A stretch of DNA of 64,000 bases from Bradyrhizobium oligotrophicum S58 (GTDB lineage Bacteria; Pseudomonadota; Alphaproteobacteria; Rhizobiales; Xanthobacteraceae), in assembly GCF_000344805.1 (NCBI RefSeq), contig NC_020453.1, forward strand, positions 4,435,001 through 4,499,000, in the 5' to 3' direction. The notes under the pieces were generated by a model. The model had not been told where the DNA came from and did no database searches. It saw nothing but the letters and a program-made list of their open reading frames with translations. The position numbers and the translations under genes were made by a program. Positions 7,716 through 16,719 of the stretch are shown in pieces (position 1 is the stretch's first letter; the number at the start of each line of letters is the position of its first letter).

Positions 7716-9086
7716 TCAGCCGACCCCGAGTGCCTTCAGCTTGCGATGCAGAGCCGATCGCTCCATCCCGACGAACTCGGCCGTGCGCGAGATGTTGCCC
7801 GAAAAGCGGCTGATCTGGGCGATCAGATAATCGCGCTCGAACACCTCGCGGGCCTCGCGCAACGGCAGGCCCATGATGTGCTCGCCATTGTTGCTGGTCG
7901 GCATCGCCGGCACCATCGATCCGACGTCCGGAGGCAACATGTCGGCAGTGATGATCACCTCCGGGCCGCCAGCGGCGAGAATCATCACGCGCTCGACGTT
8001 GTTGCGAAGTTGGCGGACATTGCCCGGCCACACATGCGACTGCAGCACGGCCATCGCGTCCTGCCCGATCTGCCGTTTCGGCAGGCCCGTCGTCACCGAA
8101 ATCTGGTCCATGAAATAGTCGATCAGCTCGGGAATGTCCTCGCGCCGCTCGGATAGCGGCGGCACGCGGATCGGAACCACCGACAGCCGGTGATAGAGAT
8201 CCTCGCGGAAGCGCCCGGCGGCGATCTCCTCCTCGAGGTTCCGCGCGGTCGACGAGATGATACGCACGTCAACGTGCACCTTGGTGGTGCCACCGGCGCG
8301 CTGGAAGGTCTGATCGACCAGGACGCGAAGAATCTTGTTCTGCGTCTCGCGCGGCATGTCGGCGATCTCGTCGACGAACAGCGTGCCGCCATGAGCCTCT
8401 TCGAGCGCGCCGGTCTTGCGCGACTGCTCGCCGTTGGACTGCTCGATGCCGAACAGCTCCTCCTCCATCCGCTCCGGCGTGATCGCCGCGGCGTTGATGA
8501 CGACGAACGGCCCGTCGGCGCGCGGCGACTGGATATGCAGCGTGCGGGCAGCTAGCTCCTTGCCCGATCCGGGAGGTCCGACGATCAGGATGCGGCTGTT
8601 GGCCTTGGCGGCGCGCTCGATGGTCTGGCGCAGCTGATTCATCGATGGCGAGCGGCCGGTCATGTTGCTTGCGGTCGGCGCGAGCTGCTTGAGCTCGCGC
8701 ACCTCGCGCTTCAGCCGCGAAGTCTCCAGCGCCCGCGTCGCCACAAGAATCAGTCGGTCCGACTTGAACGGCTTCTCGATGAAGTCGTAGGCGCCACGCT
8801 TGATGGCGGCGACCGCCGTCTCGATGTTGCCGTGACCGGAGATCATGACGACCGGCAGATCGGGATGGTCCTTCTTGATCTGCTCCAGGAGCTGCAAGCC
8901 ATCGAGCTTGGAGCCCTGCAGCCAGATGTCGAGGAACACCAGGTTCGGGCGGCGGCTCGCGATCTCGCCAAGCGCCGAATCGCTGTCGCGGGCGGTTCGC
9001 GTCGTGAAGCCCTCGTCATCCAGGATGCCGGCTACCAGCTCCCGGATATCGGCTTCATCGTCGACAATCAGAATATCACTCGCCAT
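7716..9086 (-). CDS. ntrX: Response regulator NtrX
   Basis: A 456-aa regulator with a receiver domain (phospho-acceptor D53 in LVFLDIWLQGS), an AAA+ domain (Walker A GPPGSGKE, Walker B GGTLFVDEIADM) and a C-terminal Fis-type helix-turn-helix (ISRTAEFVGMERSALHRKLK). It is the partner of the membrane kinase NtrY. The GAFTGA loop that contacts sigma-54 is absent: the corresponding place reads ELFGIEQSNGEQSRKTGALE. This agrees with what I recall of several alphaproteobacterial NtrX proteins that are not classical sigma-54 activators. The gene starts 17 bp after the ntrY stop. Confidence 0.95.
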   Translation of the reverse strand: MASDILIVDDEADIRELVAGILDDEGFTTRTARDSDSALGEIASRRPNLVFLDIWLQGSKLDGLQLLEQIKKDHPDLPVVMISGHGNIETAVAAIKRGAYDFIEKPFKSDRLILVATRALETSRLKREVRELKQLAPTASNMTGRSPSMNQLRQTIERAAKANSRILIVGPPGSGKELAARTLHIQSPRADGPFVVINAAAITPERMEEELFGIEQSNGEQSRKTGALEEAHGGTLFVDEIADMPRETQNKILRVLVDQTFQRAGGTTKVHVDVRIISSTARNLEEEIAAGRFREDLYHRLSVVPIRVPPLSERREDIPELIDYFMDQISVTTGLPKRQIGQDAMAVLQSHVWPGNVRQLRNNVERVMILAAGGPEVIITADMLPPDVGSMVPAMPTSNNGEHIMGLPLREAREVFERDYLIAQISRFSGNISRTAEFVGMERSALHRKLKALGVG

Positions 9087-9103
9087 GGGTCACGCCTGTC
9101 TCG

Positions 9104-11443
9104 TCAGCTGCCGGTTGCGGCTTGGATTTTTGGTTGGTCATTGGTCGTTTGAACCGTGCTCGCGGTTTCCCCGCTCGCCTCGGTCTTCTGCACATTGTCC
9201 GTCGCAGCCGCCTGCTCCTTGCCCCCCGGCATGGCGGCCTGGCCGGACACGGCAAAGCGCAGCCGCATCCAGGCGCCGCGCTGGCCGGCACGGAAATCAG
9301 AGGCGTCCTTGAGCTCCAGCTTGCCGCCATGGTCTTCCAGCACGCGGCCGACGATCGCGAGCCCGAGGCCGGTGCCCTTGGCGCGCGTCGTGACATAGGG
9401 CTCGAGCAGCCGCTGCCGCGCCACCTTGGGCAGGCCGATGCCGTTGTCGATCACGTCGATCAGCACGTCGTCGCCTTCACGCGAGGCCACGACGTCGATG
9501 CGGCCCTTGCCCAGTTCCTCCGGCGGCACCACCTCGATCGCCTCGGTGGCGTTCTTGATGATGTTGGTCAGCGCTTGCGAGATCAGCCGGCGGTCGAACT
9601 GCGCGCGCAGCGGATCCTGCTTGATGTCGGTCTCGATATCGATCTCGGGATGCGCGACCTTCATCAGGAACACCGCCTGCCGTACCGCGTCGGCAACGTC
9701 CTCGCCTTCCATCACGGGCTTCGGCATCCGCGCGAATCGCGAGAACTCGTCGACCATTCGCCTGATGTCGTCGACCTGCCGCACGATCGTCTCGGTACAT
9801 TGCTCAAATATGGCCTTGTCCTCGGTGATGACCTTGCCGAATTTGCGGCGAATGCGCTCTGCGGACAGCTGAATTGGCGTCAGCGGATTCTTGATCTCGT
9901 GCGCGATGCGGCGCGCGACGTCGCCCCAGGCCGAGGTGCGCTGCGCCGACACCAGCTCGGTGATGTCGTCGAGCGTGATGATGTAGCTGTCACGCGCCTG
10001 GTTGGTCTGCTCGGCGGTGACGCGCACCGAGAGATTGCGCTCGTTGCCGTCGCGCTGGATCGTGACCTGTCCCTGTACCAGCCGCTGCTTGCCTTCGCGC
10101 GCCGTCTTCATCATGTCGTCGAGCTCGGGCAGCACGTCCGACAGCGGATGATCGAGCGTCTCGGATTCGGCGTGCCCGATCAGCTTCTCGGCCGAACGAT
10201 TGAGGATGGCGACGCTGCCCGAGGCGTCGACGCCGATGATGCCGGCGGAGGCCGACGACAGCACCGCCTCGATGAAGCGGCGCCTGCTGTCGATCAGCTC
10301 GCTGGCGCTGACCAGCTCGTCGCGCTGCGTGCGCAGCTCCTGCGTCATCTTGTTGAAGGTCTGGCCGAGCTGGGCGAGATCGCCTTCCGATCTGTGCACC
10401 GAGACCTGGACGTTGAGATCGCCGGTCGCCACCGTGTGCGCGGCATTCATCAGTTGCCGGATCGGCGACACCAGCCAGTTGGCGAAGTTCAATCCGATCA
10501 GCACGGAGGCCATCAGGATGGTCAGCGCGATCACCGCGAACATCAGCGCGAAGGCGACCTGGATGCCGAGCCGGCGCGACTCGACCTGGGCGTATTCGGC
10601 GACCGAGGTCTCGGTCTGCTTGAGCTGCGCGATCACGCGCGGATCGAGCAGCCGGGCGACGTAGAGGAAGGTGTCGTTGAAGGCGCGCAGGCGGATCACG
10701 GCCGCGACGTAATTGGCGTCGGGAAACACCGCGATCTGCGGCTCGGTCTCGTTGATGTTGCTGAGGAAGTCCGCCGGCGGCGTCTGGAAGCTCTGCTGGA
10801 TGCCGGTCTCCGCCGTCTCCAGCACGGTGCGATCCTTGTCGATCAGCATCGCGCCCGGCAGGTTGCGCGAGGCGGCGCTGGCCGTCAGCAGCTCGCGGAA
10901 CGTGCCGCGGTCCTGGTCGTAGAGCGGCCGTGCATGGGCGATGTCGTTGGCCATGCCGAGGATGTCGCCGCGGATCAGCTGGGCGTGCTCATAGGTGTAG
11001 GCGCGGGCCACCGTCAGCGAGTTCTGGATCGCCTCCTTGGCAGGTCCCGAGAACAACCGGTCGAGGCCGCGGTCGATGGTGACGTTGGCGACCAGCGACA
11101 CCAGCACCGCCGGCAGCACCGCGATGATCGAGAACAGGCTGACGATCTGGACGTGCAGCCGCGCCGCGGCCCTGCCCCGCCGCCGCGCCTGGACCATCTG
11201 CCAGACCTCGCGGATGATGATCCCGACCAGGATCAGGATCGTTCCGGCGTCGATCAGCAGGAAGGTGCTGACGACCTCGGGCGTCGGCTCGATCGGGCTC
11301 AAGCCCACCAGCACGATGAAGGTGAGGAAGGACGACAACAGGGCGAGCCCGACCGCGACCGGCGCAAGCCAGGTGCGCCAGGTCCAGCGCCGGCTGTCAG
11401 CGGACGAATCGAAGGGGGTAGCCGAGGTCTCTGCGCTGGTCAT
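9104..11443 (-). CDS. ntrY: Membrane sensor histidine kinase NtrY
   Basis: A 779-aa kinase. Two N-terminal TM segments come first (around residues 30-70), then another near 90-115, a periplasmic sensor region, a TM near 290-310, HAMP, a PAS domain (ASAGIIGVDASGSVAILNRS), HisKA with the phospho-accepting His near residue 515 ([16 protein letters not shown]), and HATPase_c with N (NIIKNATEAIE), G1 (DVIDNGIGLP) and G2 (TRAKGTGLGLAIV) boxes. The C-terminal 50 or so residues are Ala/Gln/Thr-rich and poorly conserved in style. It phosphorylates NtrX in response to an envelope, nitrogen or redox cue. It heads the ntrYX operon. Confidence 0.95.
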   Translation of the reverse strand: MTSAETSATPFDSSADSRRWTWRTWLAPVAVGLALLSSFLTFIVLVGLSPIEPTPEVVSTFLLIDAGTILILVGIIIREVWQMVQARRRGRAAARLHVQIVSLFSIIAVLPAVLVSLVANVTIDRGLDRLFSGPAKEAIQNSLTVARAYTYEHAQLIRGDILGMANDIAHARPLYDQDRGTFRELLTASAASRNLPGAMLIDKDRTVLETAETGIQQSFQTPPADFLSNINETEPQIAVFPDANYVAAVIRLRAFNDTFLYVARLLDPRVIAQLKQTETSVAEYAQVESRRLGIQVAFALMFAVIALTILMASVLIGLNFANWLVSPIRQLMNAAHTVATGDLNVQVSVHRSEGDLAQLGQTFNKMTQELRTQRDELVSASELIDSRRRFIEAVLSSASAGIIGVDASGSVAILNRSAEKLIGHAESETLDHPLSDVLPELDDMMKTAREGKQRLVQGQVTIQRDGNERNLSVRVTAEQTNQARDSYIITLDDITELVSAQRTSAWGDVARRIAHEIKNPLTPIQLSAERIRRKFGKVITEDKAIFEQCTETIVRQVDDIRRMVDEFSRFARMPKPVMEGEDVADAVRQAVFLMKVAHPEIDIETDIKQDPLRAQFDRRLISQALTNIIKNATEAIEVVPPEELGKGRIDVVASREGDDVLIDVIDNGIGLPKVARQRLLEPYVTTRAKGTGLGLAIVGRVLEDHGGKLELKDASDFRAGQRGAWMRLRFAVSGQAAMPGGKEQAAATDNVQKTEASGETASTVQTTNDQPKIQAATGS

Positions 11444-11598
11444 TCCGGCAAGGTGGGTGATGCTGAACGCGGCACGTCCGGGAATCGGACTGATGCATTC
11501 CTACCACGCTGTTGCCAAATTGCGACAAATCCGCGGCGGGAGGGGAGAGCGCAGGCTAGTTTGTATGCATTTTGCGCCCTCGGGCGATGTGGATTAGG

Positions 11599-11610
11599 GT
11601 ATTTAAATAC
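11599..11610. promoter_or_regulatory. Perfect 12-bp palindrome upstream of ntrY
   Basis: GTATTTAAATAC is a perfect palindrome in a short AT-rich patch, 156 bp upstream of the ntrY start and 91 bp beyond the 3' end of the IclR gene. It is the only AT-rich dyad in this intergenic region and could be an operator or part of a promoter for ntrYX. No protein can be assigned to it from sequence. Confidence 0.3.
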
Positions 11611-11700
11611 TTATACGATGAATCCGAGCCAATATTTCTGTTCGCCAAGCGAATAACGTCAACGCAGTCGTTGGACGCAGAAGCGAGCACGCGCTGCGCG

Positions 11701-12420
11701 CTAACCACCGCACGCCGTCGTCAAGTCGACACCGGCAGTCCTCAATTGTGGACGGATCTCGTCGGCGCGCGCGGCAGTCAACCGGGTCACCGGACCCGAC
11801 AGCGCGAGGGCGCCGAGCAAGGCGCCACTCGGTCCGAACACGGGGGTCGCGAGCGCCGCAGAATGGGGATCTGTCACTCCGCTGGTGAAGATCGGCGTTT
11901 CGATCGCGGCCGCTGCTCGACCGCGATCGAAGTGTCTCAGCACCTGGGCGATCGCCGATTTGTCCATCGGGCGCAGGTCGCCGGGCTGGACATGCATGCG
12001 GATCTGATTGGCGCTTTCGACCCGAAACAGGCAGAGGCGTTGTTCGCCCCGCCGCGTGTAGAATGACGCGGTTTCACCGGTGGAGCGCGCCAGCTGCTCC
12101 AGCACGGGCGTCACGTGATCGGCAAGACCGAACGCGTGCTGGTAGCAGGCAGCAAGGCGCATCACCTCGGCATCCAGCCGGTAGCCGCCATCGTCCACGC
12201 GCCGGATCAGACCGAAACTCTCTAATGAAAGCGCCATGCGCATGACCGTCGTCTTCACGAGACCGGTGCGCTTGGTCAATTCGGCAAGACTGACCTCGCT
12301 GTCGCCGCGTTGAAATGCGGTGAGGATGCTCAACGCGCGATCGACGGCAGAGACGCCCTTGAGTCCCGAGGACTTCTCCGGCTTGACCGTCTTGCGGGGT
12401 TTGCTCGATTTCTTGGCCAC
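11701..12420 (-). CDS. IclR-family transcriptional regulator
   Basis: A 239-aa regulator with an N-terminal winged helix-turn-helix (AVDRALSILTAFQRGDSEVS, then LAELTKRTGLVKTTVMRM) and a C-terminal effector domain (GETASFYTRRGEQRLCLFRV through PLATPVFGPSG-like strands). The GTG at 12420 (VAKKSSKPRK) is preferred; the frame extends to a TTG at 12504, but that extension looks unlike family members and has no ribosome-binding site. It lies immediately downstream of the RraA-like gene on the same strand. IclR proteins usually control neighbouring catabolic genes, and a dyad found at two promoters in this cluster fits an IclR-type site (inference). Confidence 0.88.
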   Translation of the reverse strand: MAKKSSKPRKTVKPEKSSGLKGVSAVDRALSILTAFQRGDSEVSLAELTKRTGLVKTTVMRMALSLESFGLIRRVDDGGYRLDAEVMRLAACYQHAFGLADHVTPVLEQLARSTGETASFYTRRGEQRLCLFRVESANQIRMHVQPGDLRPMDKSAIAQVLRHFDRGRAAAAIETPIFTSGVTDPHSAALATPVFGPSGALLGALALSGPVTRLTAARADEIRPQLRTAGVDLTTACGG

Positions 12421-12510
12421 GTCCTCAATCCCGAACAGGCCGCGATCAGGCGACCATTTCGGGACGGTATACACACCCCCGAGCCGAAGTTCACGGCCCG
12501 GCAAGGGATG

Positions 12511-13191
12511 TTAGCCCATATATTCAACGCCCCGTTTCTTCAGCTCCTCGTCGACCCATGAACGGTCGTTGCGTCCCGCGCTGATGGCTTCGAGCTGCGC
12601 GGTCTCGGCGTCATGCTTCTTCTTCGTGGCGGCATAGATCGCCTCCGCGTCGGCGAGCGGGACGCACACGAGCCCGTCGTCGTCACCGAGAATGAGATCG
12701 CCGGGCTTGATGACCATGCCATCGATCGCGATTTGAACGTTGATCTCGCCGGGACCGTCCTTGTAGGGACCGCGATGAGTGACGCCTGCCGCAAAGATCG
12801 GGAATTTGCCGGCGCGGACCGAGGCCGCGTCCCGGATCGCGCCGTTGATGACGACGCCGCCGAGGCCACGGCGCACCGCATGTGCGATCATCAATTCTCC
12901 GATCAGCGCATTGGTGAGATCCCCGCCGGCATCGACCACGACGATGTCGCCGGGCTCTGCCACGTCGAGCGCCTTGTGAAGCATGAGATTGTCGCCGGGG
13001 CGCGATTTCACGGTGATCGCAGGGCCAGCAAGAACGCCGCCGCCGTGCATCGGACGCAGGCGGGGACCCGCCGCACTCATTCGCGACATGCTGTCGCTCA
13101 CATTGGCGACCGGTAGCTTGCGATAGCGATCGACGAGCTCCGGCGAGGCCTTCTGCTTCGGGTTTGGATAGATGCGAAAACCGGCGGTCAT
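12511..13191 (-). CDS. RraA-like / 4-hydroxy-4-methyl-2-oxoglutarate aldolase family protein
   Basis: A 226-aa protein of the RraA/HMG-aldolase fold. The diagnostic stretch is GGVVINGAIRDAASVR, with the Arg-Asp pair used by class II pyruvate aldolases, and GDDDGLVCVPLADAEAIY near residue 180 is the conserved C-terminal strand. Enzymes of this type cleave 4-hydroxy-4-methyl- or 4-carboxy-4-hydroxy-2-oxo acids to pyruvate plus oxaloacetate or pyruvate; E. coli RraA itself inhibits RNase E. The catabolic context favours the aldolase role. The start is supported by GGGAG 7 nt upstream. The IclR gene follows it, and a candidate operator lies 85 bp upstream. Confidence 0.85.
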   Translation of the reverse strand: MTAGFRIYPNPKQKASPELVDRYRKLPVANVSDSMSRMSAAGPRLRPMHGGGVLAGPAITVKSRPGDNLMLHKALDVAEPGDIVVVDAGGDLTNALIGELMIAHAVRRGLGGVVINGAIRDAASVRAGKFPIFAAGVTHRGPYKDGPGEINVQIAIDGMVIKPGDLILGDDDGLVCVPLADAEAIYAATKKKHDAETAQLEAISAGRNDRSWVDEELKKRGVEYMG

Positions 13192-13275
13192 GGCGAGCTC
13201 CCTGGTGTGACGTCCCTGCGGCCCGGCCGATCGGCGGTTGACAAAACGAGCCAGCGGCGCGATACGTACAAAAAA

Positions 13276-13300
13276 TGCAACGCCGTTTCAATTTTAAAAT
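13276..13300. promoter_or_regulatory. Candidate IclR operator in the rraA-like / dehydrogenase divergent promoter
   Basis: TGCAACGCCGTTTCA (13276-13290) is an imperfect dyad of the form TGnAACG-n-CGTTnCA, followed by the perfect palindrome ATTTTAAAAT (13291-13300). The same motif with a similar AT-rich flank occurs at 19972, upstream of the second MFS transporter gene. The site is 85 bp from the RraA-like start and 135 bp from the dehydrogenase start, so it could control both directions. Confidence 0.6.
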
Positions 13301-13425
13301 GACGGTGTGGGAAACGGTCAGCGTCCCGTCGAAGACGGGTCGGGCGGCACGATTGCCGCAGGATTCGGCCATGCGTGACATCGCACGATGGCCGGGGCGT
13401 TGCCGCCAGACGCGAAGGCAGCGAC

Positions 13426-14406
13426 ATGCGCTACAAGATTCTGATCACCGGCCCCGCCCTGACCTCAGAGGCGACCGATCTCGCCGCACGGCGCGGCGCC
13501 GCGCTCGTCCCCCATCCGCATTACGTAAGCTCTGAGGAGCTGGCCAAGGTCGCCGCCGCCGAGCAGCCCGACGCGATCATCGTGCGTCAGGGCAAGATCG
13601 ACGATCGGGTGATGGCCGCGTCGGCGAACATCAAGGCGATCGCCAAGCACGGTGTCGGCTACGACAACATCGACGTCGACGCCGCCGATCGCCGCGGAAT
13701 CCCTGTTTTCGTCGCGCGCGGCGCCAATTCGCAATCGGTCGCCGAGCTCGCTCTCGCCTTGATGTTTGCAGTGGCGCGCGAGATCCCGCGTCTCGACGCC
13801 CGCATCAAGTCCGGGCATTGGGACAAGGCGACCACCAAGGGCGTCCAGTTGTTGGGCCGCAGCCTCGGCGTGATCGGGTTCGGCGAGATCGGCCGCATCC
13901 TGGCCGGTCTGGTTCAGCCGCTGCAGATGCAGGTGCGCGTCTTCGATCCCTACATGCCAGCTGACATCAGCATCGAGGCTGCGGAGCGCGTCGGCAGCCT
14001 CGACGAAGTGCTGGCGACGAGCGACGTGATCAGCCTGCACTGCCCGTTGACGCCGCAGACGCGCAACATGATCGGCGCCGAGCAGATCGCGCGCATGCGG
14101 CGTCACTGCATCCTGATCAACACCGCGCGCGGCGGCTTGATCGACGAGACAGCACTGTTCGAAGCGTTGCGCGACGGTGTCATCGCGGGCGCCGGACTCG
14201 ATTCCTTCGCCGAGGAGCCGGCCAGGCCCGATCTTCCGCTGCTGACGCTGCCCAACGTGGTCGTCACGCCGCATGCCGGCGCCAGCACCCAGGCGGCCCG
14301 CGAGGCCATGGGCGTCATCGCCGTCAATCACGTGATGGACGTCCTGGAAGGCAAGACCATCGACCTGCGTGCGATGGTCAACAAGAAGCAGCTTCGCGTC
14401 GCTTGA
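13426..14406 (+). CDS. D-isomer-specific 2-hydroxyacid dehydrogenase
   Basis: A 326-aa NAD-dependent dehydrogenase of the phosphoglycerate/D-2-hydroxyacid family. The substrate domain carries KHGVGYDNIDVDAADRRGIP. The NAD domain has the Rossmann GxGxxG motif (SLGVIGFGEIGRILAGL). The catalytic Arg (LINTARGGLIDE), Glu (GLDSFAEEPARPD) and His (VVVTPHAGASTQAARE) are all present. ATG 13426 (MRYKILITGP) has GAAGG 7 nt upstream; a longer frame from 13375 is less likely. In its setting it probably oxidises or reduces a 2-hydroxy/2-oxo acid made by the neighbouring lactonase, hydrolases or aldolase rather than serving serine synthesis (inference). Confidence 0.88.
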   Translation: MRYKILITGPALTSEATDLAARRGAALVPHPHYVSSEELAKVAAAEQPDAIIVRQGKIDDRVMAASANIKAIAKHGVGYDNIDVDAADRRGIPVFVARGANSQSVAELALALMFAVAREIPRLDARIKSGHWDKATTKGVQLLGRSLGVIGFGEIGRILAGLVQPLQMQVRVFDPYMPADISIEAAERVGSLDEVLATSDVISLHCPLTPQTRNMIGAEQIARMRRHCILINTARGGLIDETALFEALRDGVIAGAGLDSFAEEPARPDLPLLTLPNVVVTPHAGASTQAAREAMGVIAVNHVMDVLEGKTIDLRAMVNKKQLRVA

Positions 14407-14438
14407 ACGGCGCGCATGATAAAAAATCGGAGGAGACA

Positions 14439-15776
14439 ATGGCAGAAGCCAAGACGGCGCCAAGCGCGCTGGAGCAGACGACCATGCGCCGAGTAACCTG
14501 GCGCATCATGCCGTTCATGATGATCTGCTACCTGTTCGCGATCCTCGATCGCGGCAATGTCGGCATGGCATCCCTGCAGATGGTGCAGGATCTCGGGATG
14601 TCGAAGGCGGTGTTCGGCTTCGGCGCGAGCCTGTTCTTCTTCTCCTACTTCCTGATGGAAGTGCCGAGCAACCTCGCTTTGCAGCGCTTCGGCGCGCGGC
14701 GCTGGATCGCCCGCATCATGATCACATGGGGCATCATTTCGGCCGGGATGGCATTCGTGCAGGGGCAGAACTCGTTCTACGTGATGCGCTTCATTCTCGG
14801 CGCCGCGGAAGCCGGCTTCTTTCCCGGTGTCCTGCTGTATCTGACCTACTGGCTGCCGGCCAATTATCGCGGCCGCCTGATCGCCCTGTTCGGCATCTCG
14901 ATCCCGGCCGCGACCTTCATCGGTTCTCCGCTCGGCGGACTGCTGCTGAGTCTCGACGGCCTGCTCGGTCTGCGCGGCTGGCAGTGGCTCTTCATCGTCG
15001 AGGGCGTTCCCACGGTGCTGCTCGGCCTGGTCTGCCTGTCGATCCTGACTGACAGGCCCGATCAGGCGCGCTGGTTGCGCGATGACGAGCGGGCCTGGCT
15101 GTGCGCCGAGCTCGATCGGGAAAAGGCGAGCCGACCGTCGGCGACGGAAAGGACCGGCTGGGGCTCCTTCGTACAGCTGCTGAGCAACCCCTATGTCTGG
15201 GCGATGGCGCTCGCCTGCTCCGGCGCTTCGGCGGCCGGATCGGTCCTCGGCGTCTGGCAGCCGCAGTTCCTCAAATCATTCGGGCTCACCAACCTGGAGA
15301 CCGGGTTGATCAACTCGATTCCTTATGGCGTCGCCTGCGTGCTGATGGTGCTGTGGGGGCGTCACTCGGACAAGACCGGAGAACGGCGCTGGCACACCGC
15401 GCTGACGCTGATCCTGATCTCGCTCGGTTTCCTCGGCGTCTTCGTCATCCATTCCCTGATCGGAACGGTCATTCTGCTCAGCCTGGTTCTGGTCGGCGCC
15501 TACGCGTTCAAGGGGCCGTTCTGGGCGCTGACGTCGGGCTGGCTTGGCGCCGGATCGGTGGCGGCCGGCCTTGCCATGATCAACGCCGTGTCGAACCTGA
15601 TCGGCGGCGGCCTGATGGTGAACGTCTACGGCAGCGTGCTGGAGGCGACGGGAAATCACGGGTTGGCGTTGCTGCCGATCGCGATGGTGACCATGGTCGG
15701 GGCCTCGCTGATCCTGGTCATCAGCCGGCCACGGAACGCCGAGACGTTGAGCCCTGTCATCGTGAAGGGAGCCTGA
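14439..15776 (+). CDS. MFS transporter, anion:cation symporter (ACS) family
   Basis: A 445-aa permease with 12 predicted TM helices and the hallmarks of the ACS family (tartrate, phthalate and glucarate-type uptake): CYLFAILDRGNVGMASLQM in TM1, MEVPSNLALQRFGARRWIAR after TM2, GAAEAGFFPGVLLYLTYWLP in TM4-5 and GWQWLFIVEGVPTVLLG in TM6. The ATG at 14439 has a strong Shine-Dalgarno (GGAGGAG). It is expected to import an organic acid by proton symport at the inner membrane. It lies between the dehydrogenase (33-bp gap) and a hydrolase (1-bp gap), consistent with one operon. Confidence 0.9.
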   Translation: MAEAKTAPSALEQTTMRRVTWRIMPFMMICYLFAILDRGNVGMASLQMVQDLGMSKAVFGFGASLFFFSYFLMEVPSNLALQRFGARRWIARIMITWGIISAGMAFVQGQNSFYVMRFILGAAEAGFFPGVLLYLTYWLPANYRGRLIALFGISIPAATFIGSPLGGLLLSLDGLLGLRGWQWLFIVEGVPTVLLGLVCLSILTDRPDQARWLRDDERAWLCAELDREKASRPSATERTGWGSFVQLLSNPYVWAMALACSGASAAGSVLGVWQPQFLKSFGLTNLETGLINSIPYGVACVLMVLWGRHSDKTGERRWHTALTLILISLGFLGVFVIHSLIGTVILLSLVLVGAYAFKGPFWALTSGWLGAGSVAAGLAMINAVSNLIGGGLMVNVYGSVLEATGNHGLALLPIAMVTMVGASLILVISRPRNAETLSPVIVKGA

Positions 15777-15777
15777 C

Positions 15778-16719
15778 ATGGCGAGACCCGGCACCATCAC
15801 ACGCCGCAGCTTGCTGATCGGCGCCGCGGCGACCGCAGCACTGCCCGGGGTCGCAACGGCTCAGTCACGCGAGGCCGTCCGCTGGTCGGCAGGAACGGCG
15901 AGGCCTGCCGCGAAGGCGCCGCCGAACGCGACCGACTGTCACTTCCATACCTACGATTCCAAATACCCCACGGCGCCCGGCGCGACGCTCACCCCGCCCG
16001 ACGCTTCGCCGGATGACTACAAGGCCCTGCAGCGGCGCATCGGCACCACACGCGGCGTGCTCGTGACGCCGTCGACCTATGGCACCGACAACAGCCTGCA
16101 ACTGGCCTCGATGAAGGCGCTCGGTCCGGACAATTTCAGGATGGTGGCGGTGGTCGCTGAGGACGTCTCCGATGCCGAGCTCAAGCGGCTCGACTCGCTC
16201 GGTGTCCGCGGCGTGCGCTTCAACCTGCCCTTCCCCGGTCCGCTCTCGGTCGCATCGCTCGAGAAACTGTCACCGCGATTTGCGGCACTCGGCTGGCATT
16301 GCGAGATCAACATGCGACCGCAACAGCTCGAAGCGGCGCAGGACATGCTCCTGGGCCTGCCGTCGCGAATCGTCATCGACCATCTCGGCGCGCTGCCTGC
16401 CGAGGGATTGAAGAGCCCGTCCTACGCCATCATTCGCAGGCTGCTCGACAAGGGCAACACCTGGGTCAAGCTGTCCGGCGCCTATCTGACCAGCAGGTCG
16501 CCCTATGTCGAAAGCGCTGGGATCACCGCGGCCTATGTCCGCGCCGCTCCGGAGCGCGTGGTCTGGGGCAGTGACTGGCCGCATCCGACCCGCAAGGCGG
16601 AGGACAAGCCCGATGATGCGGAGCTGTTCGACCTGATGGCGAACGCGATGCCGGACCAGGCCACGCTGCAGCGGGTGCTGGTCGACGCGCCTGCGGAGCT
16701 GTATGGGTTTGCGCCATGA
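15778..16719 (+). CDS. Tat-exported TIM-barrel amidohydrolase, 2-pyrone-dicarboxylate hydrolase-like
   Basis: A 313-aa protein with a Tat signal at residues 8-30 (TRRSLLIGAAATAALPG, then AQS) and an amidohydrolase-2 domain. The metal-site motif near the N terminus is DCHFHTYDSKYP, followed by PSTYGTDN, DHLG and a C-terminal WGSDWPHPT carrying the catalytic Asp. The family includes LigI, which opens 2-pyrone-4,6-dicarboxylate, and sugar-lactone hydrolases. The Tat signal predicts a periplasmic location, upstream of uptake by the adjacent MFS permease. The ribosome-binding site AAGGGAG lies within the MFS stop region. It is clearly paralogous to the hydrolase at 17651-18580. Confidence 0.85.
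   Translation: MARPGTITRRSLLIGAAATAALPGVATAQSREAVRWSAGTARPAAKAPPNATDCHFHTYDSKYPTAPGATLTPPDASPDDYKALQRRIGTTRGVLVTPSTYGTDNSLQLASMKALGPDNFRMVAVVAEDVSDAELKRLDSLGVRGVRFNLPFPGPLSVASLEKLSPRFAALGWHCEINMRPQQLEAAQDMLLGLPSRIVIDHLGALPAEGLKSPSYAIIRRLLDKGNTWVKLSGAYLTSRSPYVESAGITAAYVRAAPERVVWGSDWPHPTRKAEDKPDDAELFDLMANAMPDQATLQRVLVDAPAELYGFAP

Noticed and set aside
9122..11656. 844-aa plus-strand ORF antisense to ntrY
   Set aside because: Shadow frame produced by high third-position GC; NtrY motifs on the other strand are complete.
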